Translations under genes and position numbers: made by a program
In this document: one piece after another, positions 7,794 through 16,392 of the stretch
Layout: every line of letters starts with the position of its first letter
Numbering within the stretch: the stretch's first letter is position 1
Assembly (NCBI GenBank): GCA_002722095.1
Contig: PBKG01000006.1
Location: 226,669-290,668 of the forward strand
Length of the DNA stretch: 64,000 bases
From: Rhodospirillaceae bacterium
GTDB taxonomy: Bacteria; Pseudomonadota; Alphaproteobacteria; UBA8366
Direction: 5' to 3'
Notes under the pieces: generated by a model
The model's database searches: none
What the model was told of the DNA's origin: nothing
What the model saw: only the letters and a program-made list of their open reading frames with translations

Positions 7794-9080
7794 TCAAGCG
7801 ATTGCCTGGCACGCGGCGTCGAGCGCCTCGACGCTCTCTTCCAAATCCTCATCCGTATGCACCGCGGACACGAAGCGTCGGGTATTCGGCATGACGAAAA
7901 CCCCTTCGCGACTAAGTGCAACATCGAGGGCCTTGGTTTTAGCCATGTCGGCGTTCAAGAAATCCGCGTAATCGGAAGGCTCTTTGTCGCCGGCAAAAAA
8001 TTGCCACCAGGATTCGCGGCCGATCACCTTAATCCCAAGCCCATGCTTATCCAGCACTTCTTGAAAGGCCGTTCGCACTGCATCGCCCTTTTTACGCAAA
8101 TCGTCATAGGGATCGAGTTCCTTCAGCACCTGCAGACAAGCGAGACCCGCCGCCGCGCTCAAGGGATTGCCATGTAACGTGCCGCTGATGGCGGTTCCCT
8201 TGCTGTCGCCGACAATGCCGGGGTTGGCGTTAAGCATGATATCCTCGCGCCCGGCAACGGCACCCAAAGCCATGCCACCGCCCATGACTTTGCCGTAACA
8301 AGCGAGGTCAGGCTCGACGCCGTAAAATTCCTGCGCGCCCCCATAAGCAAGGCGAAATCCGGTCACCACTTCATCGAAGATCAGTAAGGTGTCGGCCTTG
8401 TCGCAAAGGTCACGCAAGCCTTGCAAAAATCCTTCTTTCGGGAAGAGGACCCTTTGCACCGGTTCCAGCATTACACCTGCGAGCGCATCCTTATGTTCCT
8501 CGATGATACGCGCCGCCGCGTCGAGATCGTTATAGGGCGCGACGATGACCGAGCCCTGCGCCCCGTCGGGAATACCTAGGGCATCGGGCTGGCCCGCAGG
8601 ATAATTCGACGCCGCGTCGGGGGCGACGCTAATGTTGGAGTAGTCGTGATTGCCGTGATAGCCGCCCTCGAATTTCAATATAAGGTCGCGGCCGGTAAAT
8701 GCGCGGGCAAACCTCATCGCGTAATAGGTCGATTCCGATCCGGTCGTCGTGAAAATCATCCGCTCGGCACAGGGGGCAGCAGCCACCATCTCTTCCGCCA
8801 GCTCCAAGGCCTTGTCGTTGACGAGCCCAAAGAAGTGGGTGCCCTTACTTGCCTGTTCGCGCACCGCCTCGACGATTTCCGGATAGGCATGACCGAGAAT
8901 CAAAGCCCCGGCGCCGCCCACATAATCGATCCGCCATTTACCGTCGGTGCCGAGGACACGCGATCCTTTGCCTTCGCAAATGATGAAATTGATATCCGCC
9001 GGCAACGCATTCTTGGTCATGCGCCCGCCGGGGAACGTCTCCTGCAATTGCTGCTCGGTTTCCGAAATCTCCGCCGACAT
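7794..9080 (-). CDS. Class III aminotransferase, glutamate-1-semialdehyde-aminomutase type
   Basis: A 428-residue PLP enzyme of the fold-type I GSA-like group. Visible landmarks are the phosphate-binding TTTGSES near 111-117, YHGNHD near 141, the PLP-nitrogen aspartate in IFDEVVTGFR (D236), and the Schiff-base lysine in CYGKVMGGG (K264). It is probably not HemL: its sequence departs from the HemL signature and there are no haem genes nearby, so an amino- or omega-transaminase role is more likely. It converges on the selenoprotein partner across 55 bases. The substrate cannot be told. Confidence 0.8.
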   Translation of the reverse strand: MSAEISETEQQLQETFPGGRMTKNALPADINFIICEGKGSRVLGTDGKWRIDYVGGAGALILGHAYPEIVEAVREQASKGTHFFGLVNDKALELAEEMVAAAPCAERMIFTTTGSESTYYAMRFARAFTGRDLILKFEGGYHGNHDYSNISVAPDAASNYPAGQPDALGIPDGAQGSVIVAPYNDLDAAARIIEEHKDALAGVMLEPVQRVLFPKEGFLQGLRDLCDKADTLLIFDEVVTGFRLAYGGAQEFYGVEPDLACYGKVMGGGMALGAVAGREDIMLNANPGIVGDSKGTAISGTLHGNPLSAAAGLACLQVLKELDPYDDLRKKGDAVRTAFQEVLDKHGLGIKVIGRESWWQFFAGDKEPSDYADFLNADMAKTKALDVALSREGVFVMPNTRRFVSAVHTDEDLEESVEALDAACQAIA

Positions 9081-9130
9081 CGTATCTCCCTCGTTCTGGT
9101 TCGGATCGGGAAAAGTGAACCTAGCGGCAG

Positions 9131-9781
9131 CTATGCCACTCGCCGGCGCAAAAATGCAATAGCGTCGTTGAGCTGGCTCATCCGATCCGTATCGCCGAGC
9201 ATGGCGTCCGGATGGTAAATCTGCGCCAATACTCGAAAGCGTACCTTGATATCGTCCTGGGTCGGCCTCGAATGGGGATGGAACCCCAGTACGTAAAGGG
9301 CGTCCGCAAAAGTTTCGATTCCTCGTTCCACCGGCTGATAGGCAAGCAACGAGAGTGCATTTCTCAGCCGGTCCATATCGCTACGCGCCTCGCGCAATCG
9401 GTCCCGCGCGCGCGGACTGCGGCCATCCTCCAAAGTCACCGCCACATCGCCTGCATCCATCGCCAACGCGAGACCGAGGGCGCGGCGGATATCGGCAATG
9501 TCGTATCCTTTCGGCAGCCGAACCTGCAAACGTGGCTTGCGGCGCCACGGCTTGCCCGCACTCGGACCCGATTTCAACACCACGTCTTCCCGGTCACCCG
9601 GCGGCGGTTCGCCCGGATCAGGGCAGGCGCGAATTGTCTCGTTAGGGACGATCAACATTACCGAACGCGCTATATCGGCAACATTCACCCCACGGGCCTC
9701 GGCCAGCGCCGAGACGGTATCGCGAAAAGCAGATGAGCACGGCACCACATAGGAATGCTTGCGTTCGCGCTTTTGAGCCAT
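9131..9781 (-). CDS. J-domain protein
   Basis: A 216-residue protein with a C-terminal J domain (about 160-216) containing the essential HPD at 190-192 in QIYHPDAMLGD. This loop stimulates DnaK ATPase in the family. The N-terminal half (Arg/Pro-rich, with ARGVNVADIARSV and a low-complexity GEPPPGD stretch) has no domain I recognise. It resembles the atypical J proteins of alphaproteobacteria, where the J domain sits at the C-terminus, and is probably a specialised co-chaperone. It lies between the aminotransferase and pheT with its own intergenic space, so it is likely monocistronic. Confidence 0.75.
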   Translation of the reverse strand: MAQKRERKHSYVVPCSSAFRDTVSALAEARGVNVADIARSVMLIVPNETIRACPDPGEPPPGDREDVVLKSGPSAGKPWRRKPRLQVRLPKGYDIADIRRALGLALAMDAGDVAVTLEDGRSPRARDRLREARSDMDRLRNALSLLAYQPVERGIETFADALYVLGFHPHSRPTQDDIKVRFRVLAQIYHPDAMLGDTDRMSQLNDAIAFLRRRVA

Positions 9782-9958
9782 CGATTATCCTTCAATTCTT
9801 CTAGTTCCTGCCAAAACCAACTTTTGCAAGCTGACTGATTCGCCGCATAACGTCAACTACGATTGAAGTAGATTGGGGGATTTTTTAGCCAGATTTTGGC
9901 CTTCGCGGGCCACAAATTTAGGCTCTTAACATGAAAAGAGTTAAAAACTAGCCGTAGA

Positions 9959-9974
9959 GGTCAAAATTTTGACC
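9959..9974. repeat. Perfect 16-base palindrome, possible operator
   Basis: GGTCAAAATTTTGACC is a complete inverted repeat in non-coding DNA, the size and symmetry of a homodimeric regulator site. No regulator gene is adjacent. Confidence 0.4.
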
Positions 9975-10036
9975 AAATACTAGATATTGCGGTTTTAGGA
10001 AAGCACCGCCATTACATTGATATCGGGAGTCGACCC

Positions 10037-10062
10037 GTTGCCAAAAGCTCTTTTCCGGCAAC
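10037..10062 (-). terminator. Hairpin downstream of pheT, weak terminator candidate
   Basis: GTTGCC pairs with GGCAAC and AAAAG with CTTTT, with a two-base bulge, 26 bases past the pheT stop. There is no T tract after it, so intrinsic termination is doubtful; it could protect the transcript end. Confidence 0.3.
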
Positions 10063-10087
10063 TTTCCGAGCCGAATTCACCAATAAT

Positions 10088-12490
10088 TCAGGACCGCAAC
10101 GTCCCGCCGGTTTGCTTGTTTACGTTTGCAACGACCTTATCCGCCACCGCCTCGATTTCTTCGTCCGTGAGCGTGTGATCCCGGGGCTGAAGCGTCACTT
10201 GTAACGCAACGGATTTCTTATCGTCCCCGAGGGATTCGCCTTCGAACACATCGAAAATTCCGACCGCTTCGATCAAGGTCTTGTCCGCGCCCTGCGCCGC
10301 GCGCGCCACCTTGTCCGCGGGCGTATCGCGGTCGACCACGAAGGCAAAATCACGGGTCACCGGTTGCAAGGGCGATGCGTCGAGAGCCGGCCGGGTCTTG
10401 CTTGCTTTGGTTTTCGGCAAAGGAACCGCTTCGAGAAAAACTTCGAAGCCCGCCGCCGGGCCTTTTACATCGAGACTCCGCAGCACTTTCGGATGAATTT
10501 CGCCGAACCGTGCAAGAATGTTGGGACCGAGCTGAAGCGTGCCCGATCGACCCGGATGATACCAGTCCGGTGCTTCGTTCCCCACTTGCAAGCTCGCCAT
10601 CGGCGCATTGCAAGCCTCGAGCACAGAGAGTGCATCCGCCTTGACGTCGAAGGCATCGACCGGACGCGCGCTCTCGCGCCAATGGCGCGCGATGAAGCTG
10701 CCGTGCCGGAGGCCGCCAACCATCAAATCCTGGCCGTCGGGCGTATCGTCGCGAAAAGCGGGTCCAAGTTCGAACAGAGCGAGATCGGGATAACCACGAT
10801 CCGCATTGCGGCCTGCCGCCGCTATGAGATTGGCAAGCAACGATGGGCGCATGGCATCGAGATCACTACTGATCGGATTGTCGAGGTTGAGTGCGGACGC
10901 ACCGCCGCCGAACAACTCCGCCTGTTGCGAGGGCAAAAACGACCAGGTCACCGTTTCCATCACCCCGCGCCCTGCAAGCGCCCGTTTCGCGAAGGCCGCA
11001 TGACGTTGGCGCGCGGTGAGAATCGGCTTCGGCAGCACCGTCTCGCGGTCCATCGGTACGGTCGGAATGTCGTCATAGCCATAGATCCGAAGCACTTCTT
11101 CGATCAGGCAATGCTCGCCTTCGATATCCGGACGCCAGCTAGGCGCGATTGCTTTCAGCACCTTGCCCTTGCCGGACACGATAAAACCAAGCTCTTTCAA
11201 AATCTCCGACGTCTGTTTGGGTTTCAGCGCAATACCGCCGAAACTCTCCAACCGGTCGACCCGGAGCGAGATCGGCTTGGCTTCGCCCGGCAGCTCGCCA
11301 GCAACGGAAAGGTCACTGGCCTCGCCTCCGCACAGCTCGAGGATCAATTGGCTCGCCGCTTCGGTGCCCCAGACCGCGGATTGCGGATCGACACTGCGTT
11401 CGAACCGATAGCGCGCATCGGACTCGATGCCGAGTTTGCGCCCCGTAGTCGCGGTGCGGATTGGATCAAAAAGAGCCACTTCCAGGAAAACGTCGGTGGT
11501 CGTTTCGGTGCAGCCGGAGTCGAGCCCGCCCATGACACCGGCAATGCCTTGCACGCCCGCTTCGTCGGCGATCACCGTCATACCCTCATCGAGTTCGTAG
11601 GTGTTTTCGTCGAGCGCCTCGATTTTTTCGCCTTTACGGGCCAGGCGCATGGTCAGATTGCCCTTGAGCTTGGCAATGTCGAACACGTGCAGCGGCCGGC
11701 CAAGATCATAGGAAATATAATTGGTGATATCGACCAGCGCGGAAATCGGCCTGAGCCCGATCGCGACCAACCGGTCCTGAAGCCATTTCGGGCTCGGTCC
11801 GTTGCGAACGCCCTTGAAGCTGCGCCCGACAACCATCGGGCAAGCATCCTCCTCGCCATCGGGGAAGTCGCGCTGCCACTGGACCGGCGTTTCGAACGTA
11901 GCCTCGACCTCGCTCTCATCGAGCGGCTTTAGCGTGCCAAGACCAGCCGCGGCCAAATCTCGCGCGATACCTCGAACACCCAGGCAATCGCCGCGGTTCG
12001 GCGTAATCGCAAGCTCGATCATGGGATCGTCGAGACCGGCGATTTGGGCGAACGGCACACCGACGTCCGTATCGTCCGGCAATTCGATGATGCCGTCATG
12101 CTCGTCGGAAATTTCCAATTCCTTTTCGCTTAGCAGCATACCTGTCGATTCAACACCGCGAATTTTGGCTTTCTTGAGCTCGATCCCGAGGCCCGGGATA
12201 AAGGCTCCCTCCGGCGCGAACACGCCTTTCAGGCCGGTTCGCGCGTTGGGCGCGCCGCAGACGACCTGAATTTCCGCCTCGCCAGTATCGACGATACAAA
12301 CTTGCAGCCGGTCCGCGTCCGGATGAGGCTTGGCTTCTACCACGCGCGCGGATTTGAAAGCGGCGAAATCTGCGGACCTGTCCACAACCTCTTCGACCTC
12401 GAGGCCGAGCATGGTCAGCCGCTCGGTGATCTCCTCGAGCGAGGCGTCGGTTTCCAGATGGTCTTTCAACCAGGACAGGGTGAATTTCAT
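10088..12490 (-). CDS. pheT: Phenylalanyl-tRNA synthetase beta subunit
   Basis: An 800-residue protein, the usual bacterial length. It has the N-terminal MKFTLSWLKDHLETDASL, the OB-type tRNA-binding domain with HPDADRLQVC and VVCGAPNARTG, the editing B3/B4 region (FELGP later in the core), and a C-terminal FDX-ACB anticodon-binding domain starting about residue 700 (PVTRDFAFVVD). It forms the alpha2-beta2 enzyme charging tRNA-Phe with PheS, encoded 30 bases upstream on the same strand. Nothing is degenerate. Confidence 0.97.
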   Translation of the reverse strand: MKFTLSWLKDHLETDASLEEITERLTMLGLEVEEVVDRSADFAAFKSARVVEAKPHPDADRLQVCIVDTGEAEIQVVCGAPNARTGLKGVFAPEGAFIPGLGIELKKAKIRGVESTGMLLSEKELEISDEHDGIIELPDDTDVGVPFAQIAGLDDPMIELAITPNRGDCLGVRGIARDLAAAGLGTLKPLDESEVEATFETPVQWQRDFPDGEEDACPMVVGRSFKGVRNGPSPKWLQDRLVAIGLRPISALVDITNYISYDLGRPLHVFDIAKLKGNLTMRLARKGEKIEALDENTYELDEGMTVIADEAGVQGIAGVMGGLDSGCTETTTDVFLEVALFDPIRTATTGRKLGIESDARYRFERSVDPQSAVWGTEAASQLILELCGGEASDLSVAGELPGEAKPISLRVDRLESFGGIALKPKQTSEILKELGFIVSGKGKVLKAIAPSWRPDIEGEHCLIEEVLRIYGYDDIPTVPMDRETVLPKPILTARQRHAAFAKRALAGRGVMETVTWSFLPSQQAELFGGGASALNLDNPISSDLDAMRPSLLANLIAAAGRNADRGYPDLALFELGPAFRDDTPDGQDLMVGGLRHGSFIARHWRESARPVDAFDVKADALSVLEACNAPMASLQVGNEAPDWYHPGRSGTLQLGPNILARFGEIHPKVLRSLDVKGPAAGFEVFLEAVPLPKTKASKTRPALDASPLQPVTRDFAFVVDRDTPADKVARAAQGADKTLIEAVGIFDVFEGESLGDDKKSVALQVTLQPRDHTLTDEEIEAVADKVVANVNKQTGGTLRS

Positions 12491-12520
12491 TTGTGCTGCC
12501 TACCGCTCTGCCATTTCAAG

Positions 12521-13597
12521 CTAGCTTAGTCCCCGCACCAGGCTCGGCGCTTCCAACGGTACGAAGCCGTAATGTTTGAGCCAGCGCAGGTCGGCGTCGA
12601 AAAAAGTGCGGAGGTCGGGGATGCCGTATTTGAGCATCGCCATGCGCTCCACGCCGAGGCCGAAGGCGAAGCCTTGGTATTCCTCCGGATCGATTTCACA
12701 GGCTTTGAGCACGTTCGGGTGGACCATGCCGCAGCCGAGAATTTCCATCCAATCCTCCCCGCCGCCGATCTTGAGCTCACCGCCATCGCGTGAACAGCCT
12801 ATATCCACTTCCGCCGAAGGCTCGGTGAAGGGAAAGAAACTCGGCCGGAAGCGGAGCGGCAAATCGTCGACCTCGAAGAAAGCCGAGAGGAAATTCAGCA
12901 GACACCCCTTGAGATGCCCGAAATGGGTCGACTTATCGATCACCAACCCTTCGATTTGATGGAACATGGGCGTGTGCGTCATATCCGAATCGCAGCGATA
13001 GGTGCGGCCGGGCGCGATAATCCGCAGCGGCGGCTCCGTCGAGCGCATGGTCCGAATCTGCACCGGCGAAGTATGAGTTCGGAGCACGAGCCGGCTGCCG
13101 TCATCCTTTTCCGGCAAATAGAATGTGTCATGCATTTGCCGGGCCGGATGCTCGGGCGGAATATTGAGGGCAGTAAAATTATGGAAGTCGTCTTCGATTT
13201 CAGGCCCTTCCGCAACCGCAAATCCCATTTCACCAAGAATGGCGATGGCCTCGTCGATAGTTTGAGTGATCGGGTGCAATCGACCTTGGGCCTCGGGCCG
13301 GACCGGCAACGACACGTCAACCGATTCTTCGGCCAACCTGGCATCGAGGGCAGCAGTTTCGAGATCGGTTTTTTTGGCCTCGATCGCCTCCGCGACTGCG
13401 GTTTTGACCGCATTCAATGCCTGGCCGGCGGCCTTGCGATCTTCCGGTGGCAATTTGCCGAGCCCTTGCATCTGCTGGGAAACGCTACCCTTTTTGCCCA
13501 GCGCGCCGACACGGACGGCTTCCAGCGCCGCCAAATCAGCGGCCTGGTCGACGCTCGCCAGCAATTCATCGCGTAGCTGATCCAGAGTCTCGGTCAT
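12521..13597 (-). CDS. pheS: Phenylalanyl-tRNA synthetase alpha subunit
   Basis: A 358-residue class II synthetase catalytic subunit. It has an N-terminal coiled-coil (about 1-90), motif 2 with [19 protein letters not shown], and motif 3 near the C-terminus with [18 protein letters not shown]. Phe activation and transfer to tRNA-Phe occur here. It sits between rplT and pheT in the conserved order rpmI-rplT-pheS-pheT, 50 bases after rplT, so one transcript from the promoter before rpmI is likely. Confidence 0.97.
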   Translation of the reverse strand: MTETLDQLRDELLASVDQAADLAALEAVRVGALGKKGSVSQQMQGLGKLPPEDRKAAGQALNAVKTAVAEAIEAKKTDLETAALDARLAEESVDVSLPVRPEAQGRLHPITQTIDEAIAILGEMGFAVAEGPEIEDDFHNFTALNIPPEHPARQMHDTFYLPEKDDGSRLVLRTHTSPVQIRTMRSTEPPLRIIAPGRTYRCDSDMTHTPMFHQIEGLVIDKSTHFGHLKGCLLNFLSAFFEVDDLPLRFRPSFFPFTEPSAEVDIGCSRDGGELKIGGGEDWMEILGCGMVHPNVLKACEIDPEEYQGFAFGLGVERMAMLKYGIPDLRTFFDADLRWLKHYGFVPLEAPSLVRGLS

Positions 13598-13647
13598 CGG
13601 AATCCTTCCCGGCCCAACAGAGCCGGCGATTACGACAAATACGCCGT

Positions 13648-14004
13648 CTAGCTAAGTGCGGCCTGGGCCTGTTCCGCCAACGCCTTGAAAGCCGCCGGCT
13701 CGCGTACCGCGAGATCGGCCAGCACTTTGCGGTCGATCTCGATGCCGGCTTTTTTGATGCCGTTCACGAATTGGGAATAGGTCATGCCGTGTTCGCGCGC
13801 GGCCGCGTTAATACGCTGAATCCAGAGCCCGCGGAAAATGCGCTTCCGGCGGCGCCGGTCGCGATACGCATATTGCAGGTTCTTGTCCACGCGCTGCTTC
13901 GCTGCGCGGAAGGTGTTTTTCTGCCGTCCCCGCGCGCCTTTGGCGCGATCGACGATTTTTTTGTGCCGGGCGTGTTTCGTCACGCCGCGTTTGACGCGTG
14001 CCAT
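13648..14004 (-). CDS. rplT: Ribosomal protein L20
   Basis: 118 residues, highly basic, with the canonical [16 protein letters not shown] start and the C-terminal [22 protein letters not shown] helix region shortened only by normal variation. L20 binds 23S rRNA early in large-subunit assembly and, in other bacteria, represses its own operon. It follows rpmI by 26 bases. Confidence 0.97.
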   Translation of the reverse strand: MARVKRGVTKHARHKKIVDRAKGARGRQKNTFRAAKQRVDKNLQYAYRDRRRRKRIFRGLWIQRINAAAREHGMTYSQFVNGIKKAGIEIDRKVLADLAVREPAAFKALAEQAQAALS

Positions 14005-14030
14005 ATCTCTCGTCCCTTAAATGTTAGGCG

Positions 14031-14231
14031 CTATACGTTGCGCAAAAAATTGCGTTTGACGATCCGGGCATCCGATTTACTCATAATCTGAGTGCCCCGG
14101 TTAGTGCGCTTCATCTTTTGCGAACGCCGGCGGAGCATATGGCTCAATTTGGCGCTGTTGAAGCGGACTTTGCCTTTGGCGGTGAGACGAAAGCGCTTTT
14201 TCGCGCTCGACTTATTCTTAATCTTGGGCAT
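14031..14231 (-). CDS. rpmI: Ribosomal protein L35
   Basis: 66 residues starting MPKIKNKSSAKKRFRLT, the standard L35 N-terminus. I chose the ATG at 14231, preceded by AAGGAA, rather than a longer frame to 14285 whose extra residues are not family-like. It is the first gene of rpmI-rplT-pheS-pheT. It is normally preceded directly by infC, but here infC lies 1.5 kb away. Confidence 0.95.
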   Translation of the reverse strand: MPKIKNKSSAKKRFRLTAKGKVRFNSAKLSHMLRRRSQKMKRTNRGTQIMSKSDARIVKRNFLRNV

Positions 14232-14331
14232 TTGTCTGTTCCTTAATTCAGGTTGACCCTTTAGCGGACGGGCAGGCATACCCATCGGGCCTACCGGCGT
14301 CCTGATTCATCCCGTTTTCGGGAAGTGCGGC

Positions 14332-14360
14332 CTTATAGCGTTCAGCGAGGCAACGCGCAA
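14332..14360 (-). promoter_or_regulatory. Putative sigma70 promoter for rpmI-rplT-pheST
   Basis: On the minus strand TTGCGC (14360-14355), 17 bases, TATAAG (14337-14332), about 100 bases before the rpmI ATG. The leader contains a TCCCG-AAAA-CGGGA hairpin. A local promoter fits with infC being separated from this operon. Confidence 0.55.
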
Positions 14361-14380
14361 GCAATATAGGGGAGAGAGAA

Positions 14381-15163
14381 ATGGCCAAATCGCCATCTGT
14401 TACCACCGAATTCCGTACCTCCGGGACGGGCGAAATCGCCACGGTCACCTTCGACAACTCCGCGCGGGCCAATTGCCTGACGAGCGAACTGGTTGCGGAA
14501 ATAGGTGCTGCCTTTCAGGCACTTAAAGATCGCGACACGCTCCGTGTCGCAGTGCTCGCAAGCGCCGGCGATCGGGCATTTTGCGGTGGCGCCAATGTGG
14601 CCGAATTGGGGGAATTCGATCCCGACGGCGTCCGCACCTACATCACCGGTCTCCACAACACCATTCAGGCGATCAGGGATTTGCCGGTACCCGTCATCGC
14701 CCATATTCAGGGCGTTTGCATCGGCGCCGGGCTTGAAATGGTCGCCGGCTGCGAGATCCGCATCGCAGCCGACCATGCGCAATTCTCCATGCCCGAAGTC
14801 GTGCTCGACATCCCGTCGGTGATCGAAGCGGCGTTGCTGCCGCGTCTGATCGGTTGGGGACGGACCTCGTGGATGCTCTACCGTGGCGACGCCATCGACG
14901 CGAAAACCGCAGAAAGTTGGGGTTTGGTGGAAAAAATCGTCCCATCGAACGACCTCGATGCCGCTGTCGCGGAGTGTGCCGAAACACTCGCTGCGAACGG
15001 TCCCACCGGTATGCGGCTGCAAAAAACATTAATGCAGGATTGGGAGCGGCTGCCGCTCGACCAAGCTATCGAAGCGGGCATCGACTCCCTCACAGCTGCA
15101 TACGAAAAAGGCAGCCCGAACGAGTACATTCGGGCTGCGGTCGCCAAGCGGAAAGGGAACTAG
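14381..15163 (+). CDS. Enoyl-CoA hydratase/isomerase family protein
   Basis: A 260-residue crotonase-fold enzyme. The oxyanion-hole segments are visible: AFCGGANVAEL near 66-76 and GVCIGAGLEMVAGCE near 107-121. A glutamate in MPEVVLD and another in PSVIEAALLP occupy the usual catalytic positions. GGGGAGAGAG precedes the ATG. It sits on the opposite strand within what is elsewhere the infC-rpmI junction, diverging from rpmI and overlapping the PqiA-like gene tail to tail by 4 bases (shared CTAG). The substrate is not predictable within this broad family. Confidence 0.85.
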   Translation: MAKSPSVTTEFRTSGTGEIATVTFDNSARANCLTSELVAEIGAAFQALKDRDTLRVAVLASAGDRAFCGGANVAELGEFDPDGVRTYITGLHNTIQAIRDLPVPVIAHIQGVCIGAGLEMVAGCEIRIAADHAQFSMPEVVLDIPSVIEAALLPRLIGWGRTSWMLYRGDAIDAKTAESWGLVEKIVPSNDLDAAVAECAETLAANGPTGMRLQKTLMQDWERLPLDQAIEAGIDSLTAAYEKGSPNEYIRAAVAKRKGN

Positions 15164-15702
15164 CCCTCGTCCTTCAACGGCGCCGGCCAGCTATGGGCGA
15201 AAGCCATGCGGGTGAGGCGATGAACAACATACATCGAGGTCAGGATCGCGGCGGCAAACAGGTATATGCCCCAATGGACCTCGACATCTGCGACGATGGA
15301 GATCTTGATCGCCACCACAGACAGCGCGACCACAAACACGTCCAACATCGACCAGCGGCCGAAATGCTCGATCATTCCGAGGTAACGGCTGAGATCGGGT
15401 CCTTTGGCATCGACGCGGCGCCAGAGCACGAAAGCGAGAATTAATTTGGCCGCGGGAAAAATCACCGAAAACAGAAATAGCAAAAAGAACAGGCCAACCT
15501 CGCCCGCGTCGACAAGCTCAAACAGGGCCTGAACAAAGGAAAGCTCGTCTTGCCAGAAAATAAAACGCTCGACGCTCATCATCGGCAGAAACCAGGCCGC
15601 GACCAGCATTGCGCCAGCAACGCAGATCATCGGGCCTAATAGGCGGTCGACCCCACGGGCGCCCGACGCCAAGGAGCCCGGATGCTTCGGCAAAAATCGC
15701 AT
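15160..15702 (-). CDS. Paraquat-inducible protein A-like membrane protein
   Basis: A 180-residue protein with about four transmembrane segments (roughly 22-45, 66-92, 118-137 and 145-165). It matches a single PqiA membrane module: PMMSVERFIFWQDELSF after the first helix, FPAAKLILAF, and MLDVFVVALSVVAIKI. PqiA-type proteins work with MCE proteins in lipid transport between membranes. Here there is only one module and no pqiB nearby, so its role is uncertain. The zinc-ribbon cysteines of full-length PqiA are absent. It lies 63 bases downstream of infC on the same strand and may be co-transcribed. Confidence 0.8.
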   Translation of the reverse strand: MRFLPKHPGSLASGARGVDRLLGPMICVAGAMLVAAWFLPMMSVERFIFWQDELSFVQALFELVDAGEVGLFFLLFLFSVIFPAAKLILAFVLWRRVDAKGPDLSRYLGMIEHFGRWSMLDVFVVALSVVAIKISIVADVEVHWGIYLFAAAILTSMYVVHRLTRMAFAHSWPAPLKDEG

Positions 15703-15765
15703 GCTGCGGATATCAGGGCGAAGGGCGGACCTGTCAAGGGCGCGGTGCCACCCTTCCAGATACGA

Positions 15766-16302
15766 TCAACGGGGCACGAGGATCATCGTCATCTGCCGCC
15801 CTTCGAGTTGCGGCATCTGCTCGACCTTCGCGTCTTCGTCCATTTCGTTACGTACGCGTTCAAGCACCTTCATGCCCAAATGCTGATGCACCATCTCGCG
15901 GCCACGGAACCGCAAGGTCACCTTGACCTTGTCGCCTTCATCGAGAAACCGCCGCATGGCGCGCATTTTCACGTCGTAGTCATGTTGTTCAATATTGGGA
16001 CGGAATTTGATTTCCTTGACGTCAATCGTCTTTTGCTTTTTCCGGGCTTCGCTTTTTTTCTTCTGCGCTTCGTATTTGAATTTGCCCAAATCGAGAATCT
16101 TGCAAACCGGCGGCGAAACATTGGGTGCTACCTCGACGAGATCCAATCCCGCCGCGTCAGCTCGCGATAACGCATCGCTTATACCTACAACGCCTACCTG
16201 ACCTCCCTCTTCGTCAATCAATCGAACCTCTGGGGCTTCGATATCTTCGTTGGCCCTTGGTCCTTCTTTGACCGGCGGGCTCATCATGGGTCGTCTTGCT
16301 AT
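15766..16302 (-). CDS. infC: Translation initiation factor IF-3, apparent ATA start
   Basis: 178 residues from the chosen start: [20 protein letters not shown], then the N-domain [12 protein letters not shown] and the C-domain with [16 protein letters not shown] and [16 protein letters not shown]-3 checks the initiator codon in the ribosomal P site. The predicted start ATA (16302-16300) lies 8 bases after a perfect GGAGG. Alphaproteobacterial IF-3 normally begins with a short ARRP-like N-terminus, which fits. The in-frame ATG at 16350 would add 16 non-family residues with no ribosome site. infC genes classically use AUU/AUC/AUA for self-regulation, so a rare start is expected. Confidence 0.93.
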   Translation of the reverse strand: MARRPMMSPPVKEGPRANEDIEAPEVRLIDEEGGQVGVVGISDALSRADAAGLDLVEVAPNVSPPVCKILDLGKFKYEAQKKKSEARKKQKTIDVKEIKFRPNIEQHDYDVKMRAMRRFLDEGDKVKVTLRFRGREMVHQHLGMKVLERVRNEMDEDAKVEQMPQLEGRQMTMILVPR

Positions 16303-16310
16303 AGAACCAT

Positions 16311-16315
16311 CCTCC
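16311..16315 (-). promoter_or_regulatory. Shine-Dalgarno deciding the ATA start of infC
   Basis: GGAGG followed by 8 bases and ATA. An ATG inside the spacer is out of frame and meets TAG two codons later. Confidence 0.65.
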
Positions 16316-16392
16316 TTGGTTGTTGAATTTATAAATTCGAGAATCGGCAACCGCGATTTCGATCTCGATCAACCACCCGATCGCTCAATCGA

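Larger units (their letters stand above)
9782..10087. other. 306-base intergenic region between pheT and the J-domain gene
   Basis: AT-rich compared with its neighbours. It holds a perfect 16-base palindrome (9959-9974), a bulged hairpin downstream of pheT (10037-10062), a small CTCTT/AAGAG inverted repeat near 9930-9946, and TGGCC/GGCCA around 9897-9912. No coding frame, RNA gene or clear promoter was recognised. Confidence 0.5.

Noticed and set aside
10364..11932. A 522-codon open frame on the plus strand
   Set aside because: Lies entirely opposite pheT, whose product is unmistakable. No family resemblance and no ribosome site.
14248..14310. A 20-codon leader peptide before rpmI
   Set aside because: It lacks a ribosome site, has no runs of regulatory codons, and the known control of this operon does not use a leader peptide.
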